From contig NZ_CP006942.1 of the NCBI RefSeq assembly GCF_000521605.1, positions 1,302,001-1,366,000 on the forward strand: a stretch of 64,000 nt of DNA. The letters are read 5' to 3'. Made by a program: the position numbers and the translations under genes. Positions 20,041 through 28,796 of this stretch are shown piece after piece. The notes beneath the pieces are model-generated. The model was given only the letters and a program-made list of their open reading frames with translations. It had not been told where the DNA came from and did no database searches. The stretch comes from Mannheimia sp. USDA-ARS-USMARC-1261. GTDB lineage: Bacteria > Pseudomonadota > Gammaproteobacteria > Enterobacterales > Pasteurellaceae. The stretch's first letter is position 1, and every line of letters starts with the position of its first letter.

Positions 20041-20550
20041 ATGACTAAATACAACCAATCTTTCAAACAACAAGTGATCGAATTTTATCTTCAAAATGGG
20101 AAAAATCGATCACTCACTCGTCAGCATTTTCAGCTTGCCAAAACAACTCTAGAACGTTGGATTAGCCAATATAATCATAATGGTTTCAATGGGTTAGCTG
20201 TTTTAGGCAAAAGGCGGATTTACTCATCCGAATTTAAATTATACGTTGTACAAACGGTCAAAAACAGACAATTTTCCGCAGAATATGCTACTCTTTATTT
20301 TAATTTTTCCAATTCAGGTATCATCAGTCAATGGTTGCAAGCCTTTGATAAACAGGGTATAAACGGCTTATTCCCCAAACCCAAAGGTCGCCCGACAATG
20401 AAACCCAAATACCCGAAAATGCCACCGCCACCCAAAACCGAAGAAGAACGTTTGCGTTACCGTATTTTAGAGCTGGAAGCGGAGAATGCTATCCTAAAAA
20501 AGTTGCAGGAACTCAACCAAGCCAAAATGCGGAAAAAGCAAATGTCGTAA
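20041..20550 (+). CDS. IS150-like transposase OrfA (helix-turn-helix)
   Basis: The 169-residue protein begins MTKYNQSFKQQVIEFYLQNG and carries two helix-turn-helix segments (SLTRQHFQLAKTTLERWISQ, and a second around FSAEYATLYFNFSNSGIISQW). A leucine-zipper-like end follows (LRYRILELEAENAILKKLQ). This is the OrfA plan of IS150-group elements, which bind the terminal repeats. The slippery heptamer AAAAAAG at 20496-20502 lies near its end and allows fusion with OrfB. Confidence 0.93.
   Translation: MTKYNQSFKQQVIEFYLQNGKNRSLTRQHFQLAKTTLERWISQYNHNGFNGLAVLGKRRIYSSEFKLYVVQTVKNRQFSAEYATLYFNFSNSGIISQWLQAFDKQGINGLFPKPKGRPTMKPKYPKMPPPPKTEEERLRYRILELEAENAILKKLQELNQAKMRKKQMS
20496..20502 (+). promoter_or_regulatory. 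Programmed -1 ribosomal frameshift site
   Basis: The heptamer reads A AAA AAG in the OrfA frame. After a -1 slip the next 17 codons (from GTT at 20502) are free of stops and run directly into OrfB at 20553. This would give an OrfAB fusion transposase, as in other IS150-like elements. Confidence 0.85.
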
Positions 20551-20552
20551 AA

Positions 20553-21368
20553 TTGTTGCGAAATCACTTTCCGCTTGAAATACTATTGCAACTTATCGGT
20601 TTAAAACGCAGTACTTATTTTTATCATCTTGCCGCTAAAGTGGATAAAAATGCCGTGATTGAGCAGAAAATAGCTGAGATTTATCACGAAAACAAAGGTA
20701 ACTACGGTTATCATCGTATTACGTTAGTGTTGCGTAGAATATGGACCGTCAACCACAAAAAAGTCCAAGCGATAATGCAAAAATTGGGCTTACAAGGGAA
20801 ATTCAAACGCCGGAAATATCGCTCATATCAAGGCGAAGTAGGCAAAATAGCAGAGAATGTATTGGAAAGAAATTTTTCGGCTACTGCCCCAAACGAGAAA
20901 TGGGCGACAGACGTGACCGAGTTCAAATGTGTGGAGGGTAAGCTCTATTTATCGCCAATCAAGGATTTATTCAATGGTGAAATTATTGCCTACGATTTAG
21001 CCGAAAGCCCAAACTTTGAGCAAATTAACCGAATGATGAGCCAAGCTGTCGCAAGGCTTAACGGTGCAAAACCGATACTGCATTCCGACCAAGGTTGGCA
21101 GTATCAGATGTCATGTTTTCAGACAATTTGTCAACAAAACGGCATTAGGCAAAGTATGTCGAGAAAAGGAAACTGCTTGGATAATGGGGCAATGGAGAGT
21201 TTTTTCGGGCGGCTCAAAACGGAATGTTATTTTGGCAAGAAGTTTGAAACTTTTGCCGAACTGAAGAAAGCTATTCACGATTACATTCATTACTACAACA
21301 ATGAGCGTATTCAAGTGAAACTAAAAGGACTAAGCCCTGTGGAATACAGAACTCAGTCCTTGAATTAA
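20553..21368 (+). CDS. IS150-like transposase OrfB (DDE integrase core)
   Basis: The 271-residue reading frame has an HTH_21-like N-terminus (GNYGYHRITLVLRR) and an rve integrase core. Its three acidic residues are in WATDVTEF, LHSDQGWQYQ and the final NGAMESFFGRLKTE. All catalytic residues are present, so the element looks competent. The TTG at 20553 could start OrfB alone, but the active enzyme is probably the frameshifted OrfAB product. Confidence 0.93.
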   Translation: MLRNHFPLEILLQLIGLKRSTYFYHLAAKVDKNAVIEQKIAEIYHENKGNYGYHRITLVLRRIWTVNHKKVQAIMQKLGLQGKFKRRKYRSYQGEVGKIAENVLERNFSATAPNEKWATDVTEFKCVEGKLYLSPIKDLFNGEIIAYDLAESPNFEQINRMMSQAVARLNGAKPILHSDQGWQYQMSCFQTICQQNGIRQSMSRKGNCLDNGAMESFFGRLKTECYFGKKFETFAELKKAIHDYIHYYNNERIQVKLKGLSPVEYRTQSLN

Positions 21369-21396
21369 ATGAGTCTAACTTTTTGGGGGCAGATCA

Positions 21397-21414
21397 TTTA
21401 CAGTCCCTTATTTT
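21397..21414 (-). other. Arm of a split terminator hairpin (TB), with 3-bp TTT
   Basis: TTT then ACAGTCCCTTATTTT follow the IS. The reverse complement (AAAATAAGGGACTGT) lies left of IS copy 2 at 58600-58614, also followed by TTT. Rejoined with one TTT, they give a stem GGGACTGT / ACAGTCCC with a 4-nt loop. Confidence 0.7.
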
Positions 21415-21427
21415 GATATTTCGTTAT

Positions 21428-22822
21428 TTATTGACCGAATGAGCCGGCTCCCATCATAATCACAAATAACGCCATTTGGATTTCATCTTCAGTTAATTCA
21501 CGACCATTTAAGATTAATTTCTCATTTTCAACCGATAATTCAATCTTCACATTGTTTTCATCTACTTTTCTTAATCCGTACTGTTCAACTCCTGCATTAA
21601 GAAAAGCGGCATCAACTTGTTGTTTGGCAAACGCTTTGGCTTCTTCTTCGCTCAATTTCTCTGTAACCATCGAGATTTGGCGAATAATATCTTCTGCATA
21701 TTCACGGTTAATATTTGAAGTAAATTTACTACTTGAAAGAGCTTTTAATACCTCTTGCATATTGCTCATATTTTGTGGATCAAATTGAGCCATATTCAAT
21801 AATAAAGCTAAATTAAATTTACCTTTGCTATTTTCAAGTGAGAAGTTATTAATATGGAACTTCACCGATTTTGCCAACAACTGCATTAAAAGTTCATCTT
21901 CAAATCCTTCAGGATTAGATAATAAAGGCGTAATATCATTGGTTAATTTAGCATCTAAATCGTATGCCATATCCATTTTTAATTTACCCAGTTCAACACC
22001 TTCAATGTTGAAAGAAGCCGCCTCTAAATCTCCTGTCGAAATCACACGCTCGCCTTTTAACAGGTTATCGCCTTTAACCACAATATCTTTAATTTGAGAT
22101 AATTTGCCATCTTTAGACTGAAACTCAATAGCGTTGATTTTTCCACTTCCTTTGCCGAAAGTTAAATTAGGATAACTTTCATTACTTTCAGTTTGAACAT
22201 CATAAGCTATACCTTGAATTTGCAAATCAAGTTCTTCTGCTTTTATTTTAAAACTCTCTAGCTCAACAGTGCTATCAATGCCTTTTAATTTTTGGTCGTA
22301 ACTATATTGCACTTTGACAGGGGTTGTTTCAATAGTGCCTGTTTCATCGCTATATTTAATTGGCGAGAAATCAAAATATCCTTTTGTATCGCCGGAATAG
22401 CTGATATTAGCCACCCCCGAACCAATTTGTTCACCGACAAATTTTTTAAATACCTCTGGTCCTTGAAGGCTATTTTCCATACTCATCATTACAGGAACAA
22501 AATTAAACTTCGCTAAACGATTAAGCGGTAGCGGGCCGTGATGAAGTTTATCATTACCGATAAAATCTAATTTTTTACCATCGCCAAAATCCACTTCTAA
22601 ACGATATTTCGCATCAGAACTAAAGAAATGGCGATCAATTTGCACATCTTTGAGCTCAATATTTGCTCCAAACTCGCCACTTAGTTGCTTAAGTTGGTTA
22701 TTGGCTTGAACGACTAATGCTTGATATTTTTCTTCAACTTGTTTGCCCGTATACCAGCTACCGCCAACTACAGATACACCAATTACCGCTACAACTGAAA
22801 GAGCAATTTTGCTTAATTTCAT
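21428..22822 (-). CDS. DUF945 (YdgA-like) envelope protein
   Basis: The 464-residue protein has an N-terminal hydrophobic anchor or signal (LSKIALSVVAVIGVSVVGGSWY). A long beta-rich periplasmic part with family motifs follows (IDRHFFSSDAKYRLEVDFGDG, DKLHHGPLPLNRL). The HGPLP pattern is typical of DUF945 proteins such as YdgA. Function is not established; YdgA-type proteins are inner-membrane or periplasmic and belong to the wider AsmA-like group by shape. It is a single gene whose terminator was apparently split by the IS. Confidence 0.83.
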   Translation of the reverse strand: MKLSKIALSVVAVIGVSVVGGSWYTGKQVEEKYQALVVQANNQLKQLSGEFGANIELKDVQIDRHFFSSDAKYRLEVDFGDGKKLDFIGNDKLHHGPLPLNRLAKFNFVPVMMSMENSLQGPEVFKKFVGEQIGSGVANISYSGDTKGYFDFSPIKYSDETGTIETTPVKVQYSYDQKLKGIDSTVELESFKIKAEELDLQIQGIAYDVQTESNESYPNLTFGKGSGKINAIEFQSKDGKLSQIKDIVVKGDNLLKGERVISTGDLEAASFNIEGVELGKLKMDMAYDLDAKLTNDITPLLSNPEGFEDELLMQLLAKSVKFHINNFSLENSKGKFNLALLLNMAQFDPQNMSNMQEVLKALSSSKFTSNINREYAEDIIRQISMVTEKLSEEEAKAFAKQQVDAAFLNAGVEQYGLRKVDENNVKIELSVENEKLILNGRELTEDEIQMALFVIMMGAGSFGQ

Positions 22823-23047
22823 AATTTTCCTTTATCTGTAAAAAATATTAAAAAAATGACCGCTTGTTATTTACCGACATATCATTTTACAAGTTTAGAT
22901 ATATCGTAATTGAGTTTACCATAAATAAGAAATGACTTATATCGCTGAACTTAACAAAATAGTGTAAATTAATAAAACTCGCTTGATTATTAAGATAAAA
23001 AGCATACAATTTAGGTGGTTATTTCTAACTTAACGAGGTTCGATATG

Positions 23048-23053
23048 AAAAAA
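23048..23053 (+). repeat. Poly-A tract that decides the lipoprotein reading frame
   Basis: Six A bases directly after the ATG. Six gives a stop after seven codons; seven restores the full lipoprotein. A short homopolymer at codons 2-3 is a plausible slippage site. Confidence 0.7.
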
Positions 23054-23160
23054 CAAATGTTGCATTAACCATTTTAATGGCTCTTGGCTTAGTGGCTTGT
23101 GGTAGCAGTGGTAGTGGTAGCAACACTACTGATAATAAACAGGTATCACCGGTACAACCT

Positions 23161-23412
23161 GCTCAACCAGCACAACCTGCTCAACCAGCACAGCCTGCTC
23201 AACCAGCACAGCCTGCTCAACCAGCACAGCCTGCTCAACCAGCACAGCCTGCTCAACCAGCACAGCCTGCTCAACCAGCACAACCTGCTCAACCAGCACA
23301 ACCTGCTCAACCAGCACAACCTGCTCAACCAGCACAACCTGCTCAACCAGCACAGCCTGCTCAACCAGCACAGCCTGCTCAACCAGCACAGCCTGCTCAA
23401 CCAGCACAGCCT
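23161..23412 (+). repeat. Fourteen tandem 18-bp repeats encoding AQPAQP
   Basis: The unit is GCTCAACCAGCACARCCT, repeated exactly fourteen times (252 bp). Position 15 is A in unit 1, G in units 2-6, A in units 7-10 and G in units 11-14. It is a whole number of codons, so copy-number change would lengthen or shorten the stalk without shifting the frame. Confidence 0.97.
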
Positions 23413-24117
23413 CCAAAACCAGATGATTTATTGCCACAGGAAGAAACTGCCTACACTCAAAACTCTCCTACCGTTGGTGGTATATTTACCATTCCTAAAA
23501 ATAGTGGGGGCATTGAAACAGGTCATTTAACCTCGCCAGATACTGAACTGACAACACTTCTAAACGTTGAAGGTAAACAAATCCCACTTTCAAGACCCGG
23601 TTTAAATGGTAATAAGATAAACATTGAAGATGCAAACAGCACATTAATAGTTCAAAAGGGCACTAATACCTTAATTGCTTTTGTTCAGCAAAATGACTTA
23701 GAAAATCGTTATTTGTTTAATGCCAATATAAATCAGACAAAAAATATGCCTAAAGAAGGTGCTCTGACTTATAAAGGACACAGTTTCAGCCTGTATGCTA
23801 AAAATGATAAAGCAGGTAAACTTGACACTATTGATGATAATGGCTTAGCCGAGTTTACAGCTGATTTTAACCAAAAACCCCTAACAGGTACAATTAAATC
23901 ATCTATGGAAAATAGTGGTTTTGAGCCTGTTGAAATTTCAGCAAGCATTACCCAGAACACATTCTCTGGAAGTAAAAACTATGTGAGTGTGCAGGGTGGT
24001 TTCTTTGGCGAGAATGCTGGAGAATTAGCCGGCGACTATATTCGTAAAGGTAATGACCAACAAAATGCTATTGGTGTATTCCGAGCAGAGAAATCTAAAT
24101 AAAGATTAAATTTCTTT

Positions 24118-24145
24118 CAAAGACCGCTACAAGCGGTCTTTTTAT
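24118..24145 (+). terminator. Terminator built from two inverted uptake sequences
   Basis: AAAGACCGCT / AAGCGGTCTTT with a two-base centre, then TTTTT. The arms are Apl-type uptake cores facing each other, placed 15 bp after the lipoprotein stop codon. Confidence 0.9.
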
Positions 24146-24186
24146 ATTTACAAGAATTAAATAAATAATCGTCTTTTAACAAAAAT

Positions 24187-25754
24187 TTAGAAAAACGACC
24201 GCTTGTAGTTATTTAGCCTATCATCTTTTAATATCTGTTCAACCTCTAAGCGAACATATCTGATCTCCCCACCCACTTTTTCATAAAGTAAACCGACTTT
24301 TCCGTCCGGCAACTCTGCAATGCTACTGTAGCCAAAAGTTTCATTATCATCAGTTATCTGAATATAATCTTGCCAATCAATGGTATTATCTGACTTGATT
24401 TCACCAATCCAAACTCTTCCATTAATGCGTTTCCACATTTGCTTAGAATGAGCGTTAGAAAGCAGTACATACTCTTTGTCGTTAATTTCTTTTGAATATT
24501 TTATTGCTGATAATTGCGTGTAGGAATTGAGTAACTCCGCATCAAATTCACTACTTTGCCACGTCATACCTTCAGTATTACTGCTAGATACCAATACATT
24601 GCCTTTATTAGTGCGGGTAAAAAGCGTTATCGTACCATCATTGAGTTCCACAATGTGCGATTCACTCGCCTTATAAGGTGCTTTATTACCATTAAATTTA
24701 ATAGGCGTTTCGCCCATTAGCCAAGTTTCACCACCGTCTTCACTTTTGATGACGGCAGTCAGTTCATTGTCATATTGGTCAATAAAATAAACCGGCACCA
24801 GTAACGTTCCACTTTCCAATTGAACCCCTGTACCAGGACCCGTACCAAGAAATTTCATCGAATCAGTTTTCAACTGTGGGTTTAAATCAATCGGATTTGA
24901 CCACGTTTTGCCGTTATCATCGCTATAAATCAACCATAAATAACTGGTTTTCTGCACTGTAAATGGGGCGGAACGATTAAACTCTTTTTGCGAGGAGAGA
25001 AAAATATTACCTTGATAATTGGCATCGTTCATTTCACCCAAATAAACATCGCCTAAATCTCGATAGGCTTTATCGGGGTTGCCCTTAGTTACTACTTGGT
25101 AATCTGTTGGATTGTTTTGGGTATCATACACTCGACCTAAAGTGTGGCTTTGCTTTCGCAAAGTATAGGTCTGATCTTTACCAATCAGTTTCAAAAAGGC
25201 TTGACCATCAATTTTAGTATAACCACTACCTAACGCATTGGCTGGGTTAGCAGGCTCTCTTTTGCCGTGATAAGTAATATGACTATGAATGCCACTCGAT
25301 TCGGGGTACATATCCACCAATAAGAAAATGCGTTCGGAATTTTTGTCTTGTACCATCACAGGGTCAATAACAAATGCCGATTGGGTATTTTCAAAATTAG
25401 GAGCATTGTAGGGCTGCTCAATTAAATCGATCACGACTTGGTCGTTCTGCCAATTTTGCTGTTATCCAAACTTCGACGGATAACTAAATCAATATTACCC
25501 CAATCCTTATTATCAAATTGATGTTTATCAATTGCCGCTAACACAATGCCGTTTTCTGTGGTTAATAGCGAGGGAATACGGTAATTTTTTGCCGATTTAT
25601 TCGCCACAAAAAGTGGCTTTTCTTGTCCAATAACAATATTGCTCGCAATTTCCAGCTCTTGTTCACTATAGCCATTCACTGCACCAACAGTTTGCTTGGC
25701 GGAACTATAAGATAAAAAAATGTAGAATAGGCAAAAAAAGATAACAGATTTCAT
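24187..25754 (-). pseudogene. Secreted sialidase (neuraminidase), broken by a one-base frameshift
   Basis: The N-terminal part (start MKSVIFFCLFYIFLSYSSA, a signal peptide) has the arginine-triad motif YRIPSLL. It continues to SLDNSK, where the frame shifts and stops at 25431. The other frame continues from WQNDQVVIDLIEQPYN to the end. It contains Asp-boxes YSDDNGKTW, KSEDGGETW and SSNTEGMTW, which define bacterial sialidases of glycoside hydrolase family 33. One missing base in or near 25451-25458 (AAAATTGG on the coding strand) explains the break. Restored, the enzyme would have about 520 residues and would release host sialic acid. No autotransporter domain is seen at the C-terminus. The last residues are encoded by an uptake sequence. 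Confidence 0.88.
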
Positions 25755-25820
25755 AGTGTCTAGGTTTAACATTTAGGCGGCGTATTCTAGCGTAATGTAT
25801 TAATTTTGAACAGTAAAACA

Positions 25821-25856
25821 AAACGCTTTTAACTTATTTTTAAGTTAAAAGCGTTT
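25821..25856 (-). terminator. Terminator downstream of trpA
   Basis: Perfect 15-bp stem AAACGCTTTTAACTT / AAGTTAAAAGCGTTT with a 6-nt loop. On the minus strand it is followed by TTGTTTTAC. It lies about 30 bp after the trpA stop codon and before the sialidase start. Confidence 0.85.
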
Positions 25857-25889
25857 GTAAATTTTTTCGGTAAAATAACCGCTTGTCAG

Positions 25890-26696
25890 TTACTTAGTCG
25901 CAGCTTTCATCGCTTGTACAAATTCAGCAAGTTCTTCCAGCAAATTCGCTTGGTTATCTAAATTACGTTCAATAATCTTCACAATTGCCGAGCCTGAAAT
26001 TGCCCCATCAGCACCAAGTCTTAAGGCTTCTTTCACTTGTTCCGGTTTAGCAATACCAAAACCTTGTAAGATTGGTGCAGCATTCGCTTGTTTTAAGCTC
26101 CCCACTAAATTATCAAGATTACTTGCGTGAGCTTGGTTTTCCGCACTGGTTACACCTGCACGAGAAACTAAATAAGTATAGCCTTCAGTTAATTTTGCAA
26201 TGCGTTGAATGGTATTTTCATCTGCATTTGGCGGGCAGATAAACACAGGCTGAATACCATATTTTTTAGCCGTTGGTACAAATTCTTCTGCCGCTAAAAC
26301 AGGTAAATCTGCAATTAACACCGCATCAACACCTGTTTGTTGGCAGCGTTGGAAGAACCTCTCCGTACTCGGTACAAAAATTAAGTTCGCACAAAGCAAT
26401 AAACCAATTGGAATATCGGGATATTTCGCTCTAATTTTTTCGATCAATGTAAAGCAAGCATCTGTACTGTAACCTGCATCTAATGCACGTTTGTTCGCTG
26501 CTTGAATAACAGGTCCATCTAGTAATGGATCTGAAAATGGAAAGCCTAATTCTAACGCATCAGCTCCATTGGCAATCATCGTTTCAATAATTTCAAAACT
26601 ACGGTCAAAATCAGGATCGCATAAAGTAACAAACGGCACGAAAGCCCCTTCGTTTTTCGCTTTTAAGCGTTCAAATACGTTATCAAAACGGCTCAT
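25890..26696 (-). CDS. trpA: Tryptophan synthase alpha chain
   Basis: The 268-residue TIM-barrel protein has the family motifs [12 protein letters not shown] with the catalytic region [15 protein letters not shown] and [10 protein letters not shown] near the phosphate site. It splits indole-3-glycerol phosphate to indole and glyceraldehyde 3-phosphate, and indole is channelled to TrpB. Residues expected for catalysis (Glu in [11 protein letters not shown] and Asp in VLIADLP) are present. Its start codon overlaps the trpB stop by one base. The rest of the trp pathway is not in the window. Confidence 0.97.
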   Translation of the reverse strand: MSRFDNVFERLKAKNEGAFVPFVTLCDPDFDRSFEIIETMIANGADALELGFPFSDPLLDGPVIQAANKRALDAGYSTDACFTLIEKIRAKYPDIPIGLLLCANLIFVPSTERFFQRCQQTGVDAVLIADLPVLAAEEFVPTAKKYGIQPVFICPPNADENTIQRIAKLTEGYTYLVSRAGVTSAENQAHASNLDNLVGSLKQANAAPILQGFGIAKPEQVKEALRLGADGAISGSAIVKIIERNLDNQANLLEELAEFVQAMKAATK

Positions 26697-27886
26697 TAGT
26701 TACCTCCATTTAAAATTTTATCGACCGTGAAAATATCTTTGTCGCCACGTCCAGATAAATTTACCACTAATAGTTGCTCTTTCTCAGGATTTTGCTTAAT
26801 CAACTTTAGTGCATAAGCTAAGGCGTGTGAAGACTCTAACGCAGAAATAATCCCTTCATTTTTAGCGAGTGCTTGGAAAGCATCTAATGCTTCTTGGTCG
26901 GTAATCGATACATAATCAGCTCTGCCTGTTGCATTTAAATAGGCGTGTTGCGGACCAACTGATGGGAAATCTAAACCTGCCGAGATAGAGTAAGATTCTT
27001 CAATTTGTCCATCTTTATCTTGCATAATCGGTGATTTCATACCGAAGTAAATTCCTGTTGTGCCGTGTTTAAGCGGTGCACCGTGTTCACCTGTTTCAAT
27101 GCCTTTGCCTGCCGGTTCAACGCCGATTAATTGTACCGACGTTTCTTCGATGAAATCAGCAAACATTCCGATTGCATTCGAGCCACCGCCAACGGCAGCA
27201 ATCACCGCATCCGGCAAGCGGTCTTCTTTTGCTAAAATTTGACGTTTGGTTTCTTCGCCAATCATTTTTTGGAACTCACGCACCATTGTCGGGAATGGAT
27301 GTGGACCTGCTGCCGTACCAATTAAATAGTGAGTGGTATCGTAGTTTGCCGCCCAATCACGCATCGCCTCACAGCACGCATCTTTCAGTGAGCAAGAACC
27401 TTTTTCGACAGGAATTACATCCGCCCCCATTAAACGCATACGGAACACATTAGGCGATTGGCGTTCCACATCTTTTGCCCCCATATAAACCACACAAGAC
27501 ATACCTAGCATTGCACAAGCTAATGCGGTTGCGACACCGTGCTGCCCTGCTCCAGTTTCGGCAATAATACGGGTTTTGCCCATTCGTTTGGCGAGTAAAA
27601 TTTGCCCTAGTACTTGGTTGGTTTTATGAGCTCCACCGTGTAATAAATCTTCACGTTTTAGATAGAGTTTACTGTTTGTACCTTTGGTTAAATTACGGCA
27701 AAGCGTAAGTGCCGTTGGACGACCTGCATAGTTTTTGAGTAAATCGGCAAATTCTGCTTGGAATGTTGGATCTTGTTGAGCTTCTACAAAGGCTTGCTCT
27801 AATTCTTTGAGTACCGGTACTAAAATTTCAGGAACATACATTCCGCCAAATTCACCGAAGTAAGGGTTAAGAAGTGTGTCTGACAT
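26696..27886 (-). CDS. trpB: Tryptophan synthase beta chain
   Basis: The 396-residue PLP enzyme has the Schiff-base lysine in the motif [16 protein letters not shown], the glutamate motif [12 protein letters not shown], and the glycine-rich phosphate-binding loop [11 protein letters not shown]. It condenses indole with serine to make tryptophan. trpB-trpA form a two-gene operon starting 48 bp after an SDR gene. Expression in relatives is controlled by TrpR, which is encoded in this window at 42037-42345, but I found no clear Trp operator here. Confidence 0.98.
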   Translation of the reverse strand: MSDTLLNPYFGEFGGMYVPEILVPVLKELEQAFVEAQQDPTFQAEFADLLKNYAGRPTALTLCRNLTKGTNSKLYLKREDLLHGGAHKTNQVLGQILLAKRMGKTRIIAETGAGQHGVATALACAMLGMSCVVYMGAKDVERQSPNVFRMRLMGADVIPVEKGSCSLKDACCEAMRDWAANYDTTHYLIGTAAGPHPFPTMVREFQKMIGEETKRQILAKEDRLPDAVIAAVGGGSNAIGMFADFIEETSVQLIGVEPAGKGIETGEHGAPLKHGTTGIYFGMKSPIMQDKDGQIEESYSISAGLDFPSVGPQHAYLNATGRADYVSITDQEALDAFQALAKNEGIISALESSHALAYALKLIKQNPEKEQLLVVNLSGRGDKDIFTVDKILNGGN

Positions 27887-27906
27887 AATATTTCCTTTTC
27901 TATTTC

Positions 27907-27927
27907 CTCTCTCGTCTTGAAAGAGAG
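27907..27927 (-). promoter_or_regulatory. Small hairpin in the trpB leader
   Basis: CTCTCT / AGAGAG separated by 9 nt, about 20 bp upstream of the trpB start codon. It could be a weak terminator of the SDR gene or a translation-control element. No leader peptide rich in tryptophan codons is seen. Confidence 0.35.
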
Positions 27928-27934
27928 TATAAAA

Positions 27935-28687
27935 TTATAAATTTCTAGCTACATTTAAGGCTGATGAGGTTTGAGCTACCGGCATTACTTCAACACGGTT
28001 AATATTGACGTGTTCCGGTTGTTGATTTAACCAAAGCACGATATTAGCCACATCTTCAGGGCGAACAAATTCAACATTTTCATAAATTTTTGCTGCTTTT
28101 TCGTCATCGCCTTTAAAGCGAACATTAGAAAATTCTGTCCCACCACATAAGCCCGGCTCAACGTTAGACACCCGTACTTTTGTGCCTGCTAGATCTGCAC
28201 GCAAATTTAAGCTAAACTGCTTCACAAAGGCTTTTGTACCGCCATAAACATTCCCACCCGGGTAAGGGTAAGTTCCTGCAATCGAACCGATATTAATAAT
28301 ATGTCCTGAATTATGCTCAACCATTTCAGGAAGAACTAGGCGTGTCATTGTTACTAAGCCTTTAATATTAGTATCAATCATTTGATACCAATCAGTTAAA
28401 TCCGCTTTATGAGCAGGCTCTAAGCCTAGTGCTAAACCTGCATTATTCACTAATAAGTCAATCTTTCGCCAACTTTGAGGGCGGCTATTTAATGCTTTTT
28501 CAACTTCTGAGGAATCTTGAATATCAAATACAAGCGGTAGAAAATTGTCGCCAAATTGCAAATGTAGTTCGCTTAAACGCTCTGCACGTCTGCCTGTGCC
28601 AATCACTCTATAGCCTGATTGAAGAAGTAATTTACAAATTGCTAAACCAAAACCGGCGGTTGCCCCTGTTACTAATGCAGTTTTCAT
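27935..28687 (-). CDS. Short-chain dehydrogenase, YdfG-like
   Basis: The 250-residue protein from MKTALVTGATAGFG has the SDR cofactor motif TGATAGFG, the NNAG motif (LVNNAGLAL) and the catalytic S-Y-K set (GSIAGTYPYPGGNVYGGTKAF). The residue after the second strand (TGRRAERL) suggests NADPH preference. It closely resembles YdfG, an NADP-dependent 3-hydroxy acid/serine dehydrogenase. A start 20 codons earlier (28747) is open, but the chosen start puts the Rossmann fold at the N-terminus as in the family. It is followed by trpB after 48 bp. Confidence 0.87.
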   Translation of the reverse strand: MKTALVTGATAGFGLAICKLLLQSGYRVIGTGRRAERLSELHLQFGDNFLPLVFDIQDSSEVEKALNSRPQSWRKIDLLVNNAGLALGLEPAHKADLTDWYQMIDTNIKGLVTMTRLVLPEMVEHNSGHIINIGSIAGTYPYPGGNVYGGTKAFVKQFSLNLRADLAGTKVRVSNVEPGLCGGTEFSNVRFKGDDEKAAKIYENVEFVRPEDVANIVLWLNQQPEHVNINRVEVMPVAQTSSALNVARNL

Positions 28688-28767
28688 AGTTTTACTCTCA
28701 AAATTAAAATGTACTATTAAAGTAGTACAAAATTTAAAAAATTGCAAGAAATATATCGTTCAGAAAA

Positions 28768-28796
28768 GAAAAAAGCGTACCAAAAGGTACGCTAAA
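28768..28796 (-). terminator. Intrinsic terminator of the lysine-transporter unit
   Basis: Stem AGCGTACC / GGTACGCT with a 4-nt loop and TTTTTT on the minus strand. It lies about 125 bp downstream of the NhaC-family stop codon. The stretch between (28797-28921) shows no gene. Confidence 0.88.

Larger units (their letters stand above)
19984..21396 (+). mobile_element. IS3-family (IS150-like) insertion sequence, copy 1
   Basis: A 1,413-bp element bounded by imperfect inverted repeats that begin TGATCTGC and match at about 23 of 27 positions, with terminal TG...CA as in the IS3 family. It encodes OrfA and OrfB in overlapping registers joined by a -1 slippery site. The only difference I found from copy 2 is one silent T/C change at 21146. 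The right-hand neighbour bases TTT equal the TTT left of copy 2. The left-hand neighbour CTT does not match its own right flank, so this copy has no direct repeat of its own. Confidence 0.95.
23045..24102 (+). pseudogene. TbpB-like repeat-containing surface lipoprotein, out of frame by one A
   Basis: From the ATG at 23045, preceded by a good GAGG site, translation stops after seven codons (TAA). Adding one A to the six-A run at 23048-23053 gives MKKTNVALTILMALGLVACG, a perfect lipoprotein signal with lipobox LVAC, continuous with the long frame. The mature protein has a serine/glycine tether, fourteen 18-bp PAQPAQ-type repeats, and a C-terminal beta-barrel domain. That domain ends in VQGGFFGENAGELAGDYI, the hallmark of transferrin-binding-protein-B-like and Slam-dependent surface lipoproteins. 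So the gene is either switched off by slippage, decayed, or mis-sequenced. An internal ATG at 23077 would lack most of the signal peptide. A terminator follows. Confidence 0.85.

Noticed and set aside
23161-23412. CRISPR-like array
   Set aside because: The 18-bp repeats are directly abutting, have no spacers, and encode a protein stalk.
23099-23530. Long frames encoding LLNQHS-type or LVEQAV-type repeats in the other registers of the lipoprotein gene
   Set aside because: They arise because an 18-bp repeat without stops is open in several frames; they lack start signals and homology.
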